Assembly: GCA_021372245.1 (NCBI GenBank)
Contig: JAJFUV010000096.1
Coordinates: 62,001 to 126,000, forward strand
Direction: 5' to 3'
Length of the DNA stretch: 64,000 bases
Source of the DNA: Terriglobales bacterium
Lineage (GTDB): Bacteria; Acidobacteriota; Terriglobia; Bryobacterales; Bryobacteraceae
Part shown: piece by piece, positions 1 to 9,121 of the stretch
Position numbering within the stretch: position 1 is the stretch's first letter
Layout of the letters: every line of letters starts with the position of its first letter
The notes under the pieces: model-generated
What the model was told of the DNA's origin: nothing
Seen by the model: the letters and a program-made list of their open reading frames with translations, nothing else
Database searches by the model: none
Translations under genes and position numbers: made by a program

Positions 1-98
1 TCGTTGATCCGGTGCGCCTGCGCGTGCCTGTGGAAGTAGGTAGTGGCGGTGCAGAGACTCTTTCAGTAACGGTGCCGGTCAAGGTCCCAAAACTGTGA
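1..98 (+). CDS. 3' end of an unidentified gene
   Basis: The frame beginning at base 3 is open from the window edge to a TGA at 96-98 and gives 31 residues ending VKVPKL. The peptide alternates valine with small and polar residues, like the last beta strands of a secreted or immunoglobulin-like domain. The product cannot be named from this tail. It converges on the FAD oxidoreductase with a 9-base gap, the tight spacing seen throughout the window, which supports a real gene end. Confidence 0.45.
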   Translation, partial: VDPVRLRVPVEVGSGGAETLSVTVPVKVPKL

Positions 99-107
99 GT
101 CCGACCT

Positions 108-1667
108 TCACGCGTACGGATCGACCTGGATCTTCAGCAAGGCTGGCAGCGGGTTCGGATCAATGGAGGCAACGTCCAGATTCTGCTCCTGCGCCCGCGC
201 GGCGGCCAATCCCGCGATCTGCCCGGTGGTCATCCACACCGGTTCCATGCGCAGCACCGACATGGCAACGTGCGTGGAAGACATCGGCACGGGAGCAAGC
301 AGATTGTCCACGTTCTTGGGAAGCATCGCGCCGAACGGGATCTGGCCCGGTTGCGCGGGGCCGAAGGCTTTCTTCGGATACCACAAGACGCCTTCCATGA
401 AACCGTCCACAGCGTAGCGGCGGTCGTGGCACGGGTGCACGTCGAAGGAATGCTCTCCGATGGCGATGGGCGAGTCGACGCGCGGTGTGCGGCCGGTCTT
501 GGGGTTCACCGTGAAGTTATGTTGGGTGACGACGGCGCGCCCTTCGATGCGGCGTCCCTGCCGCACGTAAATCTGCCACGGCCAGTGGCCGGTGTCCGTG
601 AACTCCTGACGGTGCAGTCCGATCATGGACATCTTGTTCCGTATGTGATCCGGAACGCCGGGATCGTTTTGGAGGAAATACATAAGGCCCGCGGCGTGGT
701 CGACGTGGAACTTCTCCAGGCGCTCACGATGGCGGCGGCCAGCTTCTGGCCAGGGCCAACTCGCGCCGGGCAGGTTCAGACTGGTGAGCGCCTCTATGTT
801 CCCGTTGGCCTGGTACTTCCGGCGTGGCAGCGGGGTGCCCCATCCCCAGCTTTTCACTCGCCCGCTCGAAAAATCGGCGCGCAAAGGCAGATAGTCCTGC
901 AGGTGTTCTTCGTATGTGTCGGGCTTTTCGACGGGCACGCGCTGGGCGGGATCGTCGGTGAAGATCGAACGTGCGCAGAACGCCTGAATGGCGAGCGACG
1001 GTTCCCCTGTGTCGGGCGTCATGATCTGCCGGCCGGTGCGCCAGTTCATGTAATGGATGCCGGCGAACGGTTCACCGTACTCCTCGCGCCCCTCGCGCCC
1101 CACGCGGTACGGGACTTTTGCGGCGGCGGCTAAATCTCCTTCGTAAGTGCCGTCGATGAACGTGCGCGCGGTGATGGTGTGTGCCGCGCCCTTGCGGCCG
1201 GTGAGGTGAACCTCGCGGATACGGTGGTCCTGGACCACTGCGCGCTCCAGCCAGTATTCGGGGAGCCACCGAAGGCGGTCCTGCTCGCCTTCGATCAACC
1301 GGTGGAAGATCAACTCCGCCACCGACGGTTCGTAGTACCAGCCACCGTGCACCAGCTTGAGCTGCGCTCCATCATCCTTGAGCAGACGGCGATATTCGGC
1401 GAATACCTTGGCGATGAACTCCGCCACCAGCCCGCCGAACAGGTGCGGGCGTACAGCATCCGTGGTCGAGAGTCCACTGGCTGCCATCCCGCCCGGACGG
1501 GCTTTAGGGCACGCCATCACTACGCGGCAACCGCGGCGCGCAGCTTCGACGGCCGCTGCGACGCCGCCCGGCGTCGACCCGTAGACGAACACGTCGCAAC
1601 TCTGTCGCTCGCCGCCCTGTGGGGCAACCGCGAGCGCTGCGGTCTTCAGGAATTCCCGGCGTTCCAT
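108..1667 (-). CDS. FAD-dependent oxidoreductase, FAD_oxidored family
   Basis: Encodes about 519 residues. After a short N-terminus with a Tat-like start (MERREFLKTAA) comes a dinucleotide-binding segment (DVFVYGSTPGGVAAAVEAAR) followed by RPGGMAASGLSTTD, the pattern of the FAD_oxidored family common in glycan-degrading bacteria. The family oxidises unknown, probably carbohydrate-related, substrates. The ATG at 1667 was preferred over one 11 codons upstream because the twin-arginine motif then sits at the N-terminus; the Tat region has only a weak hydrophobic stretch, so export is uncertain. Divergent from the UvrC-like gene, with 52 bases between the two starts. Substrate unknown. Confidence 0.8.
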   Translation of the reverse strand: MERREFLKTAALAVAPQGGERQSCDVFVYGSTPGGVAAAVEAARRGCRVVMACPKARPGGMAASGLSTTDAVRPHLFGGLVAEFIAKVFAEYRRLLKDDGAQLKLVHGGWYYEPSVAELIFHRLIEGEQDRLRWLPEYWLERAVVQDHRIREVHLTGRKGAAHTITARTFIDGTYEGDLAAAAKVPYRVGREGREEYGEPFAGIHYMNWRTGRQIMTPDTGEPSLAIQAFCARSIFTDDPAQRVPVEKPDTYEEHLQDYLPLRADFSSGRVKSWGWGTPLPRRKYQANGNIEALTSLNLPGASWPWPEAGRRHRERLEKFHVDHAAGLMYFLQNDPGVPDHIRNKMSMIGLHRQEFTDTGHWPWQIYVRQGRRIEGRAVVTQHNFTVNPKTGRTPRVDSPIAIGEHSFDVHPCHDRRYAVDGFMEGVLWYPKKAFGPAQPGQIPFGAMLPKNVDNLLAPVPMSSTHVAMSVLRMEPVWMTTGQIAGLAAARAQEQNLDVASIDPNPLPALLKIQVDPYA

Positions 1668-1705
1668 ATTTCGATGTTGTATCAAATCGCCGGACCCCAC
1701 TCGGC

Positions 1706-1711
1706 TACAAT
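1706..1711 (+). promoter_or_regulatory. TACAAT -10-like element close to the UvrC-like start
   Basis: TACAAT ends 8 bases before the GTG start at 1720. That distance would place transcription initiation at or next to the start codon, so a leaderless transcript is plausible. No convincing -35 box was seen. One of five such cases in the window. Confidence 0.35.
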
Positions 1712-1719
1712 CTGAAAAA

Positions 1720-2835
1720 GTGCTGATCGAACGTGAGCCGCTAAGTATCGTATTCGATGATCCCGCGGAGTTCGACGCGCGGTGGAGCGCGATCGACGAT
1801 CAGGCGGCCGTCTTCCTCGTCTCACTGCGCGAAGGAGCACCGTACCTGGCGAGAACCGAGCGGCTGCGCCGGAGGCTGGCGAGGCTGCTTGGACCGCGCA
1901 CGCGCGCCTCGCGGCTATTGAGCCTGCGCGAAGTCGCGATAAGGCTGGATTGGTGGCCGACCGCCTCGTGGTTGGAGAGCACGCTCATCCTGTACGCTCT
2001 TACGCGTAAGCATTTTCCGGATCAGTACAGGTCACTGCTGAAGCTACGTCCGCCCGCTCTTCTCAAACTGATTCGTTCGAATCCGTTCCCGCGCACGCAC
2101 ATCTCGCGACACCTGAGCCGCGGCGTGTCGTTCTATTACGGTCCTTTTCGCACGCACGCCGCCGCCGAGGAATTCCAGAATCAGTTCCTCGACTTGTTCC
2201 AGATACGACGCTGTCTGGAAGACCTGGTGCCTTCCCCGGACCATCCTGGCTGCATCTACGGCGAGATGGGTATGTGCCTGCGGCCCTGCCAGGAAGTTGT
2301 CTCAACCGGAGAATACGCGAGCGAGGTCGAGCGGGTGGTCGAGTTCCTTTCGACAGGCGGCCGTTCTCTAGCGGACACCATCGCCGCGGCGCGCGAGCGG
2401 GCGAGCGAGGAACTGGATTTCGAGGAGGCAGCGCGCCAGCACAAGAGATTCGAAAAAATCCAACAGGTGCTGAAACTCCGCGACGAACTGGCTCGCCCGG
2501 CCGCGAATGTGAGCGGAGCTGCCGTGACCCGATCGATCGATCCAGCGTCCGTCGAATTGTGGTTCATGCTTGATGGCTACTGGCAGCCGCCGCGGCGCTT
2601 CGAAGTGCGCGTTGAGAGCGGCAGCTCCGTTTCGTTGGATTCGCGGCTGCGGGAGCTGGTCGCGGCTCTCCCCGCGCCCGCCGGGACGCTGACCGAAAAG
2701 GAGGACCACTTGGGGCTGCTTGCGCGCTGGTATTACGCAAGTTGGCGCCAGGGGGAATGGCTCTGCTTTGACACGCGCGAAGACGTCCCGTACCGCCGGC
2801 TGGTGCGCGCCATCTCCCGCGTGGGGACACGTTGA
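1720..2835 (+). CDS. UvrC N-terminal-half homologue without the nuclease C-terminus
   Basis: 371 residues that align by eye with the first half of excinuclease subunit UvrC. Residues 29-110 match the GIY-YIG domain, but the two signature triplets are changed (VFL for GIY, YLA for YIG); E86, at the catalytic-glutamate position, is kept. Residues 138-165 match the 'YFGP...LRTC' segment. C165, C178, C186 and C190 reproduce the spacing of the UvrC cysteines reported to hold a 4Fe-4S cluster. A UVR motif (LDFEEAARQHKRFEKIQ) lies near 232-248. The remaining ~120 residues do not resemble the UvrC RNase H-like domain, and full UvrC is about 600 residues. It may be a UvrB-binding or DNA-binding protein rather than a two-cut nuclease. 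GTG start. Confidence 0.75.
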   Translation: MLIEREPLSIVFDDPAEFDARWSAIDDQAAVFLVSLREGAPYLARTERLRRRLARLLGPRTRASRLLSLREVAIRLDWWPTASWLESTLILYALTRKHFPDQYRSLLKLRPPALLKLIRSNPFPRTHISRHLSRGVSFYYGPFRTHAAAEEFQNQFLDLFQIRRCLEDLVPSPDHPGCIYGEMGMCLRPCQEVVSTGEYASEVERVVEFLSTGGRSLADTIAAARERASEELDFEEAARQHKRFEKIQQVLKLRDELARPAANVSGAAVTRSIDPASVELWFMLDGYWQPPRRFEVRVESGSSVSLDSRLRELVAALPAPAGTLTEKEDHLGLLARWYYASWRQGEWLCFDTREDVPYRRLVRAISRVGTR

Positions 2836-2840
2836 TCGGG

Positions 2841-2846
2841 CATAAT
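2841..2846 (+). promoter_or_regulatory. CATAAT -10-like element 6 bases before a start codon
   Basis: CATAATATT lies directly upstream of the ATG at 2853, leaving no room for a separate SD. It suggests a leaderless mRNA, although the gene also follows the UvrC-like stop by only 17 bases and could be read through. Confidence 0.35.
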
Positions 2847-2852
2847 ATTGCG

Positions 2853-4550
2853 ATGCGCCTTGTGACCGCCGCTCTCTTCGGGAGCATGTCGCTGATTGCA
2901 GCCGATCCCAAGACCATCTGCTTCTCGACAGCGCCCAATGCTTACCTAACCGATCATGCCGCCGAAATTAAAAAGAGCTACGACGGCTTCTTCTTCAACG
3001 GCGGCAGTTGGGAGGATGCCGCGAAGCGCTTCGTGGGCGTCAATGGCGCCAAACCCGAGGCGCAAGCGTGGATGGATGAAGCTCGAAGGAATCTCGCCGC
3101 TCTCCGCAGGGCAGGAGCGACCGAGAACTTCCTGACAATCCTCTATCCGGGGGAAGGTGAGTGGCCCACTCCCGAACGCCTCCTGTCGAGCGATTACACC
3201 AAGCACAAAGCCGAGCAATACGCTGCTATCGGCTTGACTGCCAGGCGGCTCGGCTTTCGCGGCGTGTGCATCGACATCGAGTATCCCTACCCGCGCTACG
3301 ATCTCGACAACCCCATTTACCGTTACGAAAACTATACGGCCGGGCAACTCACCAAGGCTGCGCACGCACAAGGCCGCGCGGTGATGCACGCCCTGCTCGA
3401 CACATTTCCCGAAGCCGTGGTGATCTTATTGCCGGGCGGTTTGCGCGACCGCGTGATCCCCACTGAGTACCAGGTCGGCATGCTGGAAACGATGACGGAG
3501 CGCGACGCTCCGGGCGGTTTCCACCTGGGCACAGAATTCAGCTACTACGTGCGTGATGATGTGACCTCGCTTGCCACCACGCGGTTCGAGGATCCCGCGC
3601 CAGCGCTGCTGGCCGGCCGCAAGGTGATGGATTATTGGCGCCGGCGCTGCAGCATGGCCCCGGGCGTATGGCCCACGCACATGGTCGAGACGCCGGACCG
3701 TGCATATCCGGAGCAGCCCTGGAAGAAAGAGGTGGAGGAGCTACGCCGCCAGGTGACCGTGCTGCGCTCGACGGCCAAGCGCTACATCTGGTCGTACTCG
3801 GGCGCGCCCATGTGGTATGCATACACGCCGGAGGTCGAGCAGAAGTACAAGTTGACGAAACCGAAGTTCCGGCTGCCGGACATCGATGCGCGGGACTGGC
3901 TCGACATGCTCGCTTCGCATCCGCGGCTGGAAGCAACCTCACCGCTACAAAAATTGGTGGCTGCCATTCAGCGTTACGACCGCGGTGAGATCTCGAGCGA
4001 ACAGCTCTGCGACGCATTCGGGACTCCCGGCCGCTGGTGGGTTCTCGGCAAGATGAGCAACCTGCTTACAAAACCAGCGTTTGCCGGCATGGATGCACCG
4101 CTTGGCCGCGTGAGCGAACATGAGATCCATCGCGGCCGCGACGGCGGCGTGCGCTGGTTTCGCTACGATAATCTCGACCCCATCGGGATTACGTCACCGC
4201 GTACCATCTTCGGCTTCAGCAATGTGGACGACTCCGGGGCGCACCTGGTGACTAACATTCATTCTCCGGAGGAGAGGAAAGCTATCCTGCACTTCGGCTG
4301 GGATGACGGCGCACGCCTGTATCTGGGTGGCAAGATCCTCGTCGACGCTCTCGAGTATCCGCCCAAAGGCAAGGGCATGGTCTATAAGGAAAAGTTCCTT
4401 TTCGAGAAACACATTCCGGTGACCATTCCGAAGGGCGTCACACGACTGGCCGTCACCACGATGAACCTGCGAGGCAAGTGGCTGTATTCGCTCCGCCTCA
4501 CCGATGGGGACGGCATTCCGTTCGACGACATCCGGTTCCGCCTGGAATGA
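2853..4550 (+). CDS. Secreted TIM-barrel-like protein of unknown function
   Basis: 565 residues starting with a clear signal peptide (MRLVTAALFGSMSLIAA, cleavage near residue 18). The middle resembles a glycosidase-type barrel: AAIGLTARRLGFRGVCIDIE has the form of a strand ending in acidic residues, followed by YPYPRYDLDNPIYRYE. The last ~130 residues look like a beta-sandwich (ILHFGWDDGARLYLGGKIL), similar to PA14-like or carbohydrate-binding domains. No named family was recognised. The ATG at 2853 is preferred over an in-frame TTG at 2832 because it puts the signal peptide at the N-terminus. It converges with the sulfatase (4-base gap), so a role in glycan breakdown is likely but inferred. 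Confidence 0.6.
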   Translation: MRLVTAALFGSMSLIAADPKTICFSTAPNAYLTDHAAEIKKSYDGFFFNGGSWEDAAKRFVGVNGAKPEAQAWMDEARRNLAALRRAGATENFLTILYPGEGEWPTPERLLSSDYTKHKAEQYAAIGLTARRLGFRGVCIDIEYPYPRYDLDNPIYRYENYTAGQLTKAAHAQGRAVMHALLDTFPEAVVILLPGGLRDRVIPTEYQVGMLETMTERDAPGGFHLGTEFSYYVRDDVTSLATTRFEDPAPALLAGRKVMDYWRRRCSMAPGVWPTHMVETPDRAYPEQPWKKEVEELRRQVTVLRSTAKRYIWSYSGAPMWYAYTPEVEQKYKLTKPKFRLPDIDARDWLDMLASHPRLEATSPLQKLVAAIQRYDRGEISSEQLCDAFGTPGRWWVLGKMSNLLTKPAFAGMDAPLGRVSEHEIHRGRDGGVRWFRYDNLDPIGITSPRTIFGFSNVDDSGAHLVTNIHSPEERKAILHFGWDDGARLYLGGKILVDALEYPPKGKGMVYKEKFLFEKHIPVTIPKGVTRLAVTTMNLRGKWLYSLRLTDGDGIPFDDIRFRLE

Positions 4551-4554
4551 GCCG

Positions 4555-5865
4555 CTACTTCACCTCGGTTGCCAGCCAGACCTTCAGGTCTGCCTGAAGT
4601 CCCTTGTAGATTTGCGGATACTCGGCGGCGACAGTGCGCCGCTCCTGCGGATCGTTGCGGACATCGTAAAGGAAACGGTTGGGGCCCATCTGCAAAAGCT
4701 TGAAGTCACCGCGCATGGCGGCCAGCATGCTCCAGGCCTCCGTGCGCCATTCCCAGAACAACGTCCGTTGCGGCGATGGAGCCTTGCCCATCCAGACGTC
4801 CAGCATGTTTGCGCCGTCCACTTTCCAAACCGGATCGACGTTCGCGCCTGCCGCTGCCGCGAAGCTGGGCATTACGTCGATCATGTGCACTACTTCCTCC
4901 GACACGCGTCCGGCCGGGACGCGGCCCGGCCAGCGCACCACCGCAGGCATGCGGATGCCGCCTTCTTCCAGGCTACGTTTCTGGCCGCGGAACGGACCGT
5001 TGCTGTCGTGATAATTCGCCGTCCCCTGGTTGCCGGCTTCAAACGTGGCGCCGTTATCGCTGGTGAAGACTACCAGAGTGTTCTGCGCAAGTCCGGTCTC
5101 GTCGAGCGCCTTCAGCACGCGGCCGATGCACGTGTCCATGCGGTGAATCATTGCGGCGTAAGTGGCGTTGTACGGCTTGGATGGATCTTTCTCCTTGAAC
5201 TTGCCGCGATACAACGCCACGTCCTCTTCCGGCGCTTCGATGAGAAAGTGCGGCTCTATGAAGGCAAGGTACAAGAAGAAAGGGTTCGAACGCCGCGCGC
5301 GGATGAACTTCGACGCTTCTTCCGAAAGGATGTCCGGACTGTAACCGGTGACCGGTTCCTGTTCGCGTCCGCGGTAGAGGTACTTCGGGTAGTGCTCCCA
5401 GGCATGGCGCGCGTCCAGGTAGCCAAAAGTCGTATCGAAGCCCTGCTCAAGCGGATGCGTGAACCCGCCTCCCGTGCGGTTGCCGTGGTGCCACTTGCCG
5501 ATGAGCGTGGTCGTGTAGCCTGCCGGCTTCAGCGCTTCGGCGATGGTCACCTGTTCCGGCGGCAGATCTATGGCGTTCGTTGTGACGGTATTGTGGATGG
5601 TGTACTTGCCCGTGAGCAGACAGGCGCGCGAGGGCGCGCAGAGCGGCATGGCGGTGTACCAGCGGCGGAAGACGGTGCCTTCGGCCGCCAAGCCGTCCAC
5701 GTTCGGGGTGGTCCAAGTTTTCCGCCCGTTGAACCCGACGTCGCCCCAACCGAGATCGTCGGCGTAGATCATCAGAATGTTGGGTCTGGCTCCGGGCGCT
5801 CCGCGCGAAACCGCACCAGCCGCCATCGTCCCCGCGAACGCACCGAACAACTCCCGGCGATTCAT
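4555..5865 (-). CDS. Exported sulfatase (arylsulfatase A family)
   Basis: 436 residues. A twin-arginine start (MNRRELFGAFAGTMAAGA) predicts Tat export. The N-terminal metal-binding stretch NILMIYADDLGWGDVG supplies D36/D37, and the active-site signature CAPSR at 76-80 carries the cysteine converted to formylglycine, so the enzyme needs a maturase encoded elsewhere. Later motifs (GKWHHG, TSDNGA) also fit the alkaline-phosphatase-fold sulfatases. Likely removes sulfate esters from polysaccharides in the periplasm. An alternative ATG at 5889 adds 8 residues and is preceded by a TAACAT element, so it cannot be excluded. Confidence 0.9.
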   Translation of the reverse strand: MNRRELFGAFAGTMAAGAVSRGAPGARPNILMIYADDLGWGDVGFNGRKTWTTPNVDGLAAEGTVFRRWYTAMPLCAPSRACLLTGKYTIHNTVTTNAIDLPPEQVTIAEALKPAGYTTTLIGKWHHGNRTGGGFTHPLEQGFDTTFGYLDARHAWEHYPKYLYRGREQEPVTGYSPDILSEEASKFIRARRSNPFFLYLAFIEPHFLIEAPEEDVALYRGKFKEKDPSKPYNATYAAMIHRMDTCIGRVLKALDETGLAQNTLVVFTSDNGATFEAGNQGTANYHDSNGPFRGQKRSLEEGGIRMPAVVRWPGRVPAGRVSEEVVHMIDVMPSFAAAAGANVDPVWKVDGANMLDVWMGKAPSPQRTLFWEWRTEAWSMLAAMRGDFKLLQMGPNRFLYDVRNDPQERRTVAAEYPQIYKGLQADLKVWLATEVK

Positions 5866-5931
5866 CCGCCCCACGTGGCTTGCGCTCATATCGGATAATG
5901 TTACTCCCGTGCGTACGCGATGGAATAGAAC

Positions 5932-7749
5932 ATGAGACTAATACTATTTTTCCTGTTTTGCGGCCTTGCCGCCGCTCAGACGACTATCGCCATCATAGGC
6001 GCAACTGTCGTAGATGGGACCGGCTCCGCGCCCGTGCGCGCCGACGTGTTGATCCGAGGTGACAAAATCGCGGCCGTGGGCAACTCGCTCACGATCCCGG
6101 CGGACGCTCGTGTCATCCGCGCGGAAGGGCAGACATTGCTACCGGGCTTGTTCGACCTCCACACGCATTTGCCCTATTCGGCCACCGACGACCTGGCCGG
6201 CGATTGGGGCAAGAACCTGAAGGGATATCTGTACTGCGGTGTCACGTCGGTGATTGACGTCGGCACGTACGTCGAAACATTCGAACCCATGCGCCGGTTG
6301 ATTCGCGAAGGAGTGATCGCCGCTCCGCGCATTGCGCTTGCCGCTCGCCTCACCACACCAGGAGGGCATGGCGGCGAAGGCGGCCGTGGGGACCTCTTCT
6401 CCCAGGAGGTACTCACACCGCGCGAGGGGCGCTCGGCCGTCCGCCGCGCGCTGGCTTACAAACCGGACGTCATCAAAGTCTTCACCGACGGCTGGCGTTA
6501 CGGTTTCGGCGACGACATGACCAGCATGCGCGAGAGCACGCTCGCCGCCATCGTCGACGAGGCGCATCGCGCGAATCTTCCGGTGATCACGCACACCGTC
6601 ACGCTGAAAGGAGCGAAGATCGCCGCACGGGCCGGCGTGGACATTCTGGGCCACGGCGTCGGCGACGCGGATGCGGATCGGGAACTGATGGACCTGACAA
6701 AGCGCGCCGGGATGACTTACGTTCCCACGCTGGCGGTTTACGATTCCCGGCCGGCGGATATCAAAGCGCCGCTTCTTGCTTCCGTGGTTGGACCCATCAC
6801 CGCCTTGCCGGCGCCGCCACGCGCTTCCGCTGCTCGCACCATCCGTTGGAGCCACCTGATGCACAACATCAGCGCGCTGCGCGATGGCGGCGTCAGCATC
6901 GGCGCCGGGACGGACTCCGGAATGACGGGCACCTATCACGGATGGGCGACGCTGCACGAGCTGGAACTGCTGGTAGAGGGCGGGCTGACGCCTCTCGAAG
7001 CTCTCACTGCCGCTACCGGCACAAGCGCCCGCACGCTTCGTGTGGATAAGGAACGCGGTACCATCGCCGCCGGCAAACTCGCCGACCTCGTGCTGGTGGA
7101 AGGCGCCCCGTACCGGCGCATTTCAGACATCATGAACGTACGCCGCGTCTTTCTGGGAGGTCGCGAGGTGGATCGCGAGGCTCTAGCGCGCGCCATCGCG
7201 ACGCCTGGTATGACGCCCATTCCGGCGGTGAAAGCGTCCAATGAGATCGACGATTTCGAAAGCGCCAACGGGCGCAGCCGCCTGGACACGCTCTGGATCA
7301 ACTCGACCGATCCCGGGCACGATCACACCAGGATGCTCTACATGCGCACGTTGCGTAAGTCGCGCAACCATGCCTACACAGTGACGGCTCGCATGTCGGA
7401 CATCAATGCGCCCAGGGCACGCGCAGTGCTTCCACTGGCCAAGGGCGGTATTGAGCCGGTGGATGCCAGCGCTTTCCGCGGCATCCAGTTCGAGGCGCGC
7501 GGCGAAGGCGAGTACCGTCTGCTGGTGCCCACGCGCGGCGTGCGGGACTTCGATTATTACGCCAGTCCGTTTCAGGCCGGAGCGCGCTGGAAAAAAGTGC
7601 GGATTCCGTTCACCGCTTTGCGTCGCGCAAAAGCCAAACATCCCGCAACGTGGACGGCAACGGATCTGTTGATGCTGCAATTCGAACTGGCGCGCCCGGC
7701 CACAACCGCGGCCTGGCTTGAGATTGACAACCTGCGCTTCTACCGCTGA
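5932..7749 (+). CDS. Secreted amidohydrolase fused to a CIA30-like domain
   Basis: 605 residues. A signal peptide ([16 protein letters not shown]) precedes an imidazolonepropionase/dihydroorotase-type amidohydrolase: [19 protein letters not shown] with metal ligands H77 and H79, VITHTV and [10 protein letters not shown]. Near residue 430 the barrel ends and about 165 residues follow ([17 protein letters not shown] to [10 protein letters not shown]) that resemble the galactose-binding-like CIA30 fold. The first part probably hydrolyses a cyclic amide or peptide-like substrate; the second may bind carbohydrate. Such fusions occur in Acidobacteria, but the substrate is unknown. Starts 42 bases from the 5889 alternative sulfatase start (divergent) and converges with the Gfo/Idh/MocA gene. 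Confidence 0.8.
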   Translation: MRLILFFLFCGLAAAQTTIAIIGATVVDGTGSAPVRADVLIRGDKIAAVGNSLTIPADARVIRAEGQTLLPGLFDLHTHLPYSATDDLAGDWGKNLKGYLYCGVTSVIDVGTYVETFEPMRRLIREGVIAAPRIALAARLTTPGGHGGEGGRGDLFSQEVLTPREGRSAVRRALAYKPDVIKVFTDGWRYGFGDDMTSMRESTLAAIVDEAHRANLPVITHTVTLKGAKIAARAGVDILGHGVGDADADRELMDLTKRAGMTYVPTLAVYDSRPADIKAPLLASVVGPITALPAPPRASAARTIRWSHLMHNISALRDGGVSIGAGTDSGMTGTYHGWATLHELELLVEGGLTPLEALTAATGTSARTLRVDKERGTIAAGKLADLVLVEGAPYRRISDIMNVRRVFLGGREVDREALARAIATPGMTPIPAVKASNEIDDFESANGRSRLDTLWINSTDPGHDHTRMLYMRTLRKSRNHAYTVTARMSDINAPRARAVLPLAKGGIEPVDASAFRGIQFEARGEGEYRLLVPTRGVRDFDYYASPFQAGARWKKVRIPFTALRRAKAKHPATWTATDLLMLQFELARPATTAAWLEIDNLRFYR

Positions 7750-7755
7750 GCGCCT

Positions 7756-9048
7756 CTACACGCGAGGAAGCGGGTACGTGCTGCGATAGGTCTTGGTCAG
7801 AAACGCGTTGGCCTCTTTGTCTTTGCCGAACGTTTCGGTGGCGGGATCGAACACCACGGAGCGGTTCAGTCGCGTAACGACGTTGCCCAGGTGGCAAAGA
7901 GTAGTGCTCAACCGGCCGATTTCGATATCGGCGAGGGGGCGCTTGCGACTCTTGATGCACTCGAGGAAATCCTGTTCGTGCCGGAAAGGCGCGCTCTGCA
8001 TCGATGCCGCCACAGAGCCGTCGCTCGCGTAAACCTTCCAGCCGCTGCCATCCACAATCAACGTTGCATCGGTGCCGTAGAAGCCGGTGCCGGCCGCGGT
8101 ACCTTCCATCGGATGGTGGCCGCCGAAACTCCTCAGCTCCCAGTTCAGCACGAAGTCGCCGTAATCGTAAGTCAGCACCTGCGTGTCGGGAACTTCTTTG
8201 GCGTCCTTGAGCCAGTAAATGCCGGACTGTCCCGAAACGTGCGTCGGCATGCAGTTCTTATCACCGCGAAGTTTCTGGATTCCCCACAACGCGATATCGA
8301 GAACGTGGACGCCCTGGTTGCCAAGTTCGGTGTTGCCGTAGTCCCAGAAGAACCGCCAGTTGTAATGGAAGCGGTTCTCGTTGAAGCGGCGCTTGGGCGC
8401 AGGTCCGAGCCACATGTCGTAATCCACGCCGGCCGGTGGTTCGCCGTCGGCGGGTGTGCCGATGCTCTTGCGGAGTTGGCACATCCAGGCCTTGATCAGG
8501 CAGATCTTGCCGAGTTTGCCCGAACCGACGTATTCGGCGGCGGCACGGAAGTGATCTGCGCTCCGGCGCATGGTGCCGACCTGCATCACGCGGTTGTACT
8601 TGCGGGCGGCATCGCGAATGAGTTGGCCTTCCCGCATGGTCTGTGAGACGGGCTTTTCGAGGTAAACATCCTTCCCCGCCTGGCAGGCGGCCAGCGCCAT
8701 GTGCGTGTGCCAGTGGTCCGGCGTCGAGATGATCACCGCGTCGATGTTCTTGTCGTCTAGCACACGCCGGTAGTCTTTCACATACTGCGGAGCGCTGCCC
8801 TGCGCTTCCTGGAGGAGCGGCGATATCTTCGCGTTGATCGCGTCGTCAATATCGCAGAGCGTGGCGATCTTCGCGCCTGCTTTAATGTGGCGCAACGCGA
8901 CACCTTTCCCCTGATTGCGCGCACCGATCAAGGCCACGCGAATCGTTTCGTTGGCACCCATGGCCTTGGGATTCAGGTTCAGAAAAGTGCCGATTGCGGC
9001 CGCGCCGGAGGCGCTTTCAAGAAATGTACGGCGGCTGTGGTTCGTCAT
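7756..9048 (-). CDS. Tat-exported Gfo/Idh/MocA-family oxidoreductase
   Basis: 430 residues. The N-terminus SRRTFLESASGAAAIGTFL is a Tat signal. The Rossmann segment follows (IRVALIGARNQGKGVALRHI), then STPDHWHTHMALAACQAGKD and EKPVSQTMREGQ with the family's EKP lysine. These enzymes oxidise, reduce or epimerise sugars and inositols with NAD(P). The exported, tightly NAD-bound subgroup is expanded in Bacteroidetes, Planctomycetes and Acidobacteria. The C-terminal domain (KRRFNENRFHYNWRFFWDYG) fits that subgroup. Substrate cannot be told. The ATG at 9048 has a TATATT element about 12 bases upstream. Confidence 0.88.
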   Translation of the reverse strand: MTNHSRRTFLESASGAAAIGTFLNLNPKAMGANETIRVALIGARNQGKGVALRHIKAGAKIATLCDIDDAINAKISPLLQEAQGSAPQYVKDYRRVLDDKNIDAVIISTPDHWHTHMALAACQAGKDVYLEKPVSQTMREGQLIRDAARKYNRVMQVGTMRRSADHFRAAAEYVGSGKLGKICLIKAWMCQLRKSIGTPADGEPPAGVDYDMWLGPAPKRRFNENRFHYNWRFFWDYGNTELGNQGVHVLDIALWGIQKLRGDKNCMPTHVSGQSGIYWLKDAKEVPDTQVLTYDYGDFVLNWELRSFGGHHPMEGTAAGTGFYGTDATLIVDGSGWKVYASDGSVAASMQSAPFRHEQDFLECIKSRKRPLADIEIGRLSTTLCHLGNVVTRLNRSVVFDPATETFGKDKEANAFLTKTYRSTYPLPRV

Positions 9049-9121
9049 AGCAACGCTTTCAATATACGAGTGTACAGCAGGAGCCCGGTAACAATCCCCG
9101 CCGGCTCTCGGGCCGGCTATG

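Noticed and set aside
2066-2085. A TTCGAATCC string resembling a tRNA T-arm
   Set aside because: It is inside the UvrC-like coding sequence and no acceptor or anticodon arm can be folded around it.
4504-5898. A 464-codon open frame on the plus strand over the sulfatase
   Set aside because: The minus strand gives a clear sulfatase; the plus frame is a high-GC artefact.
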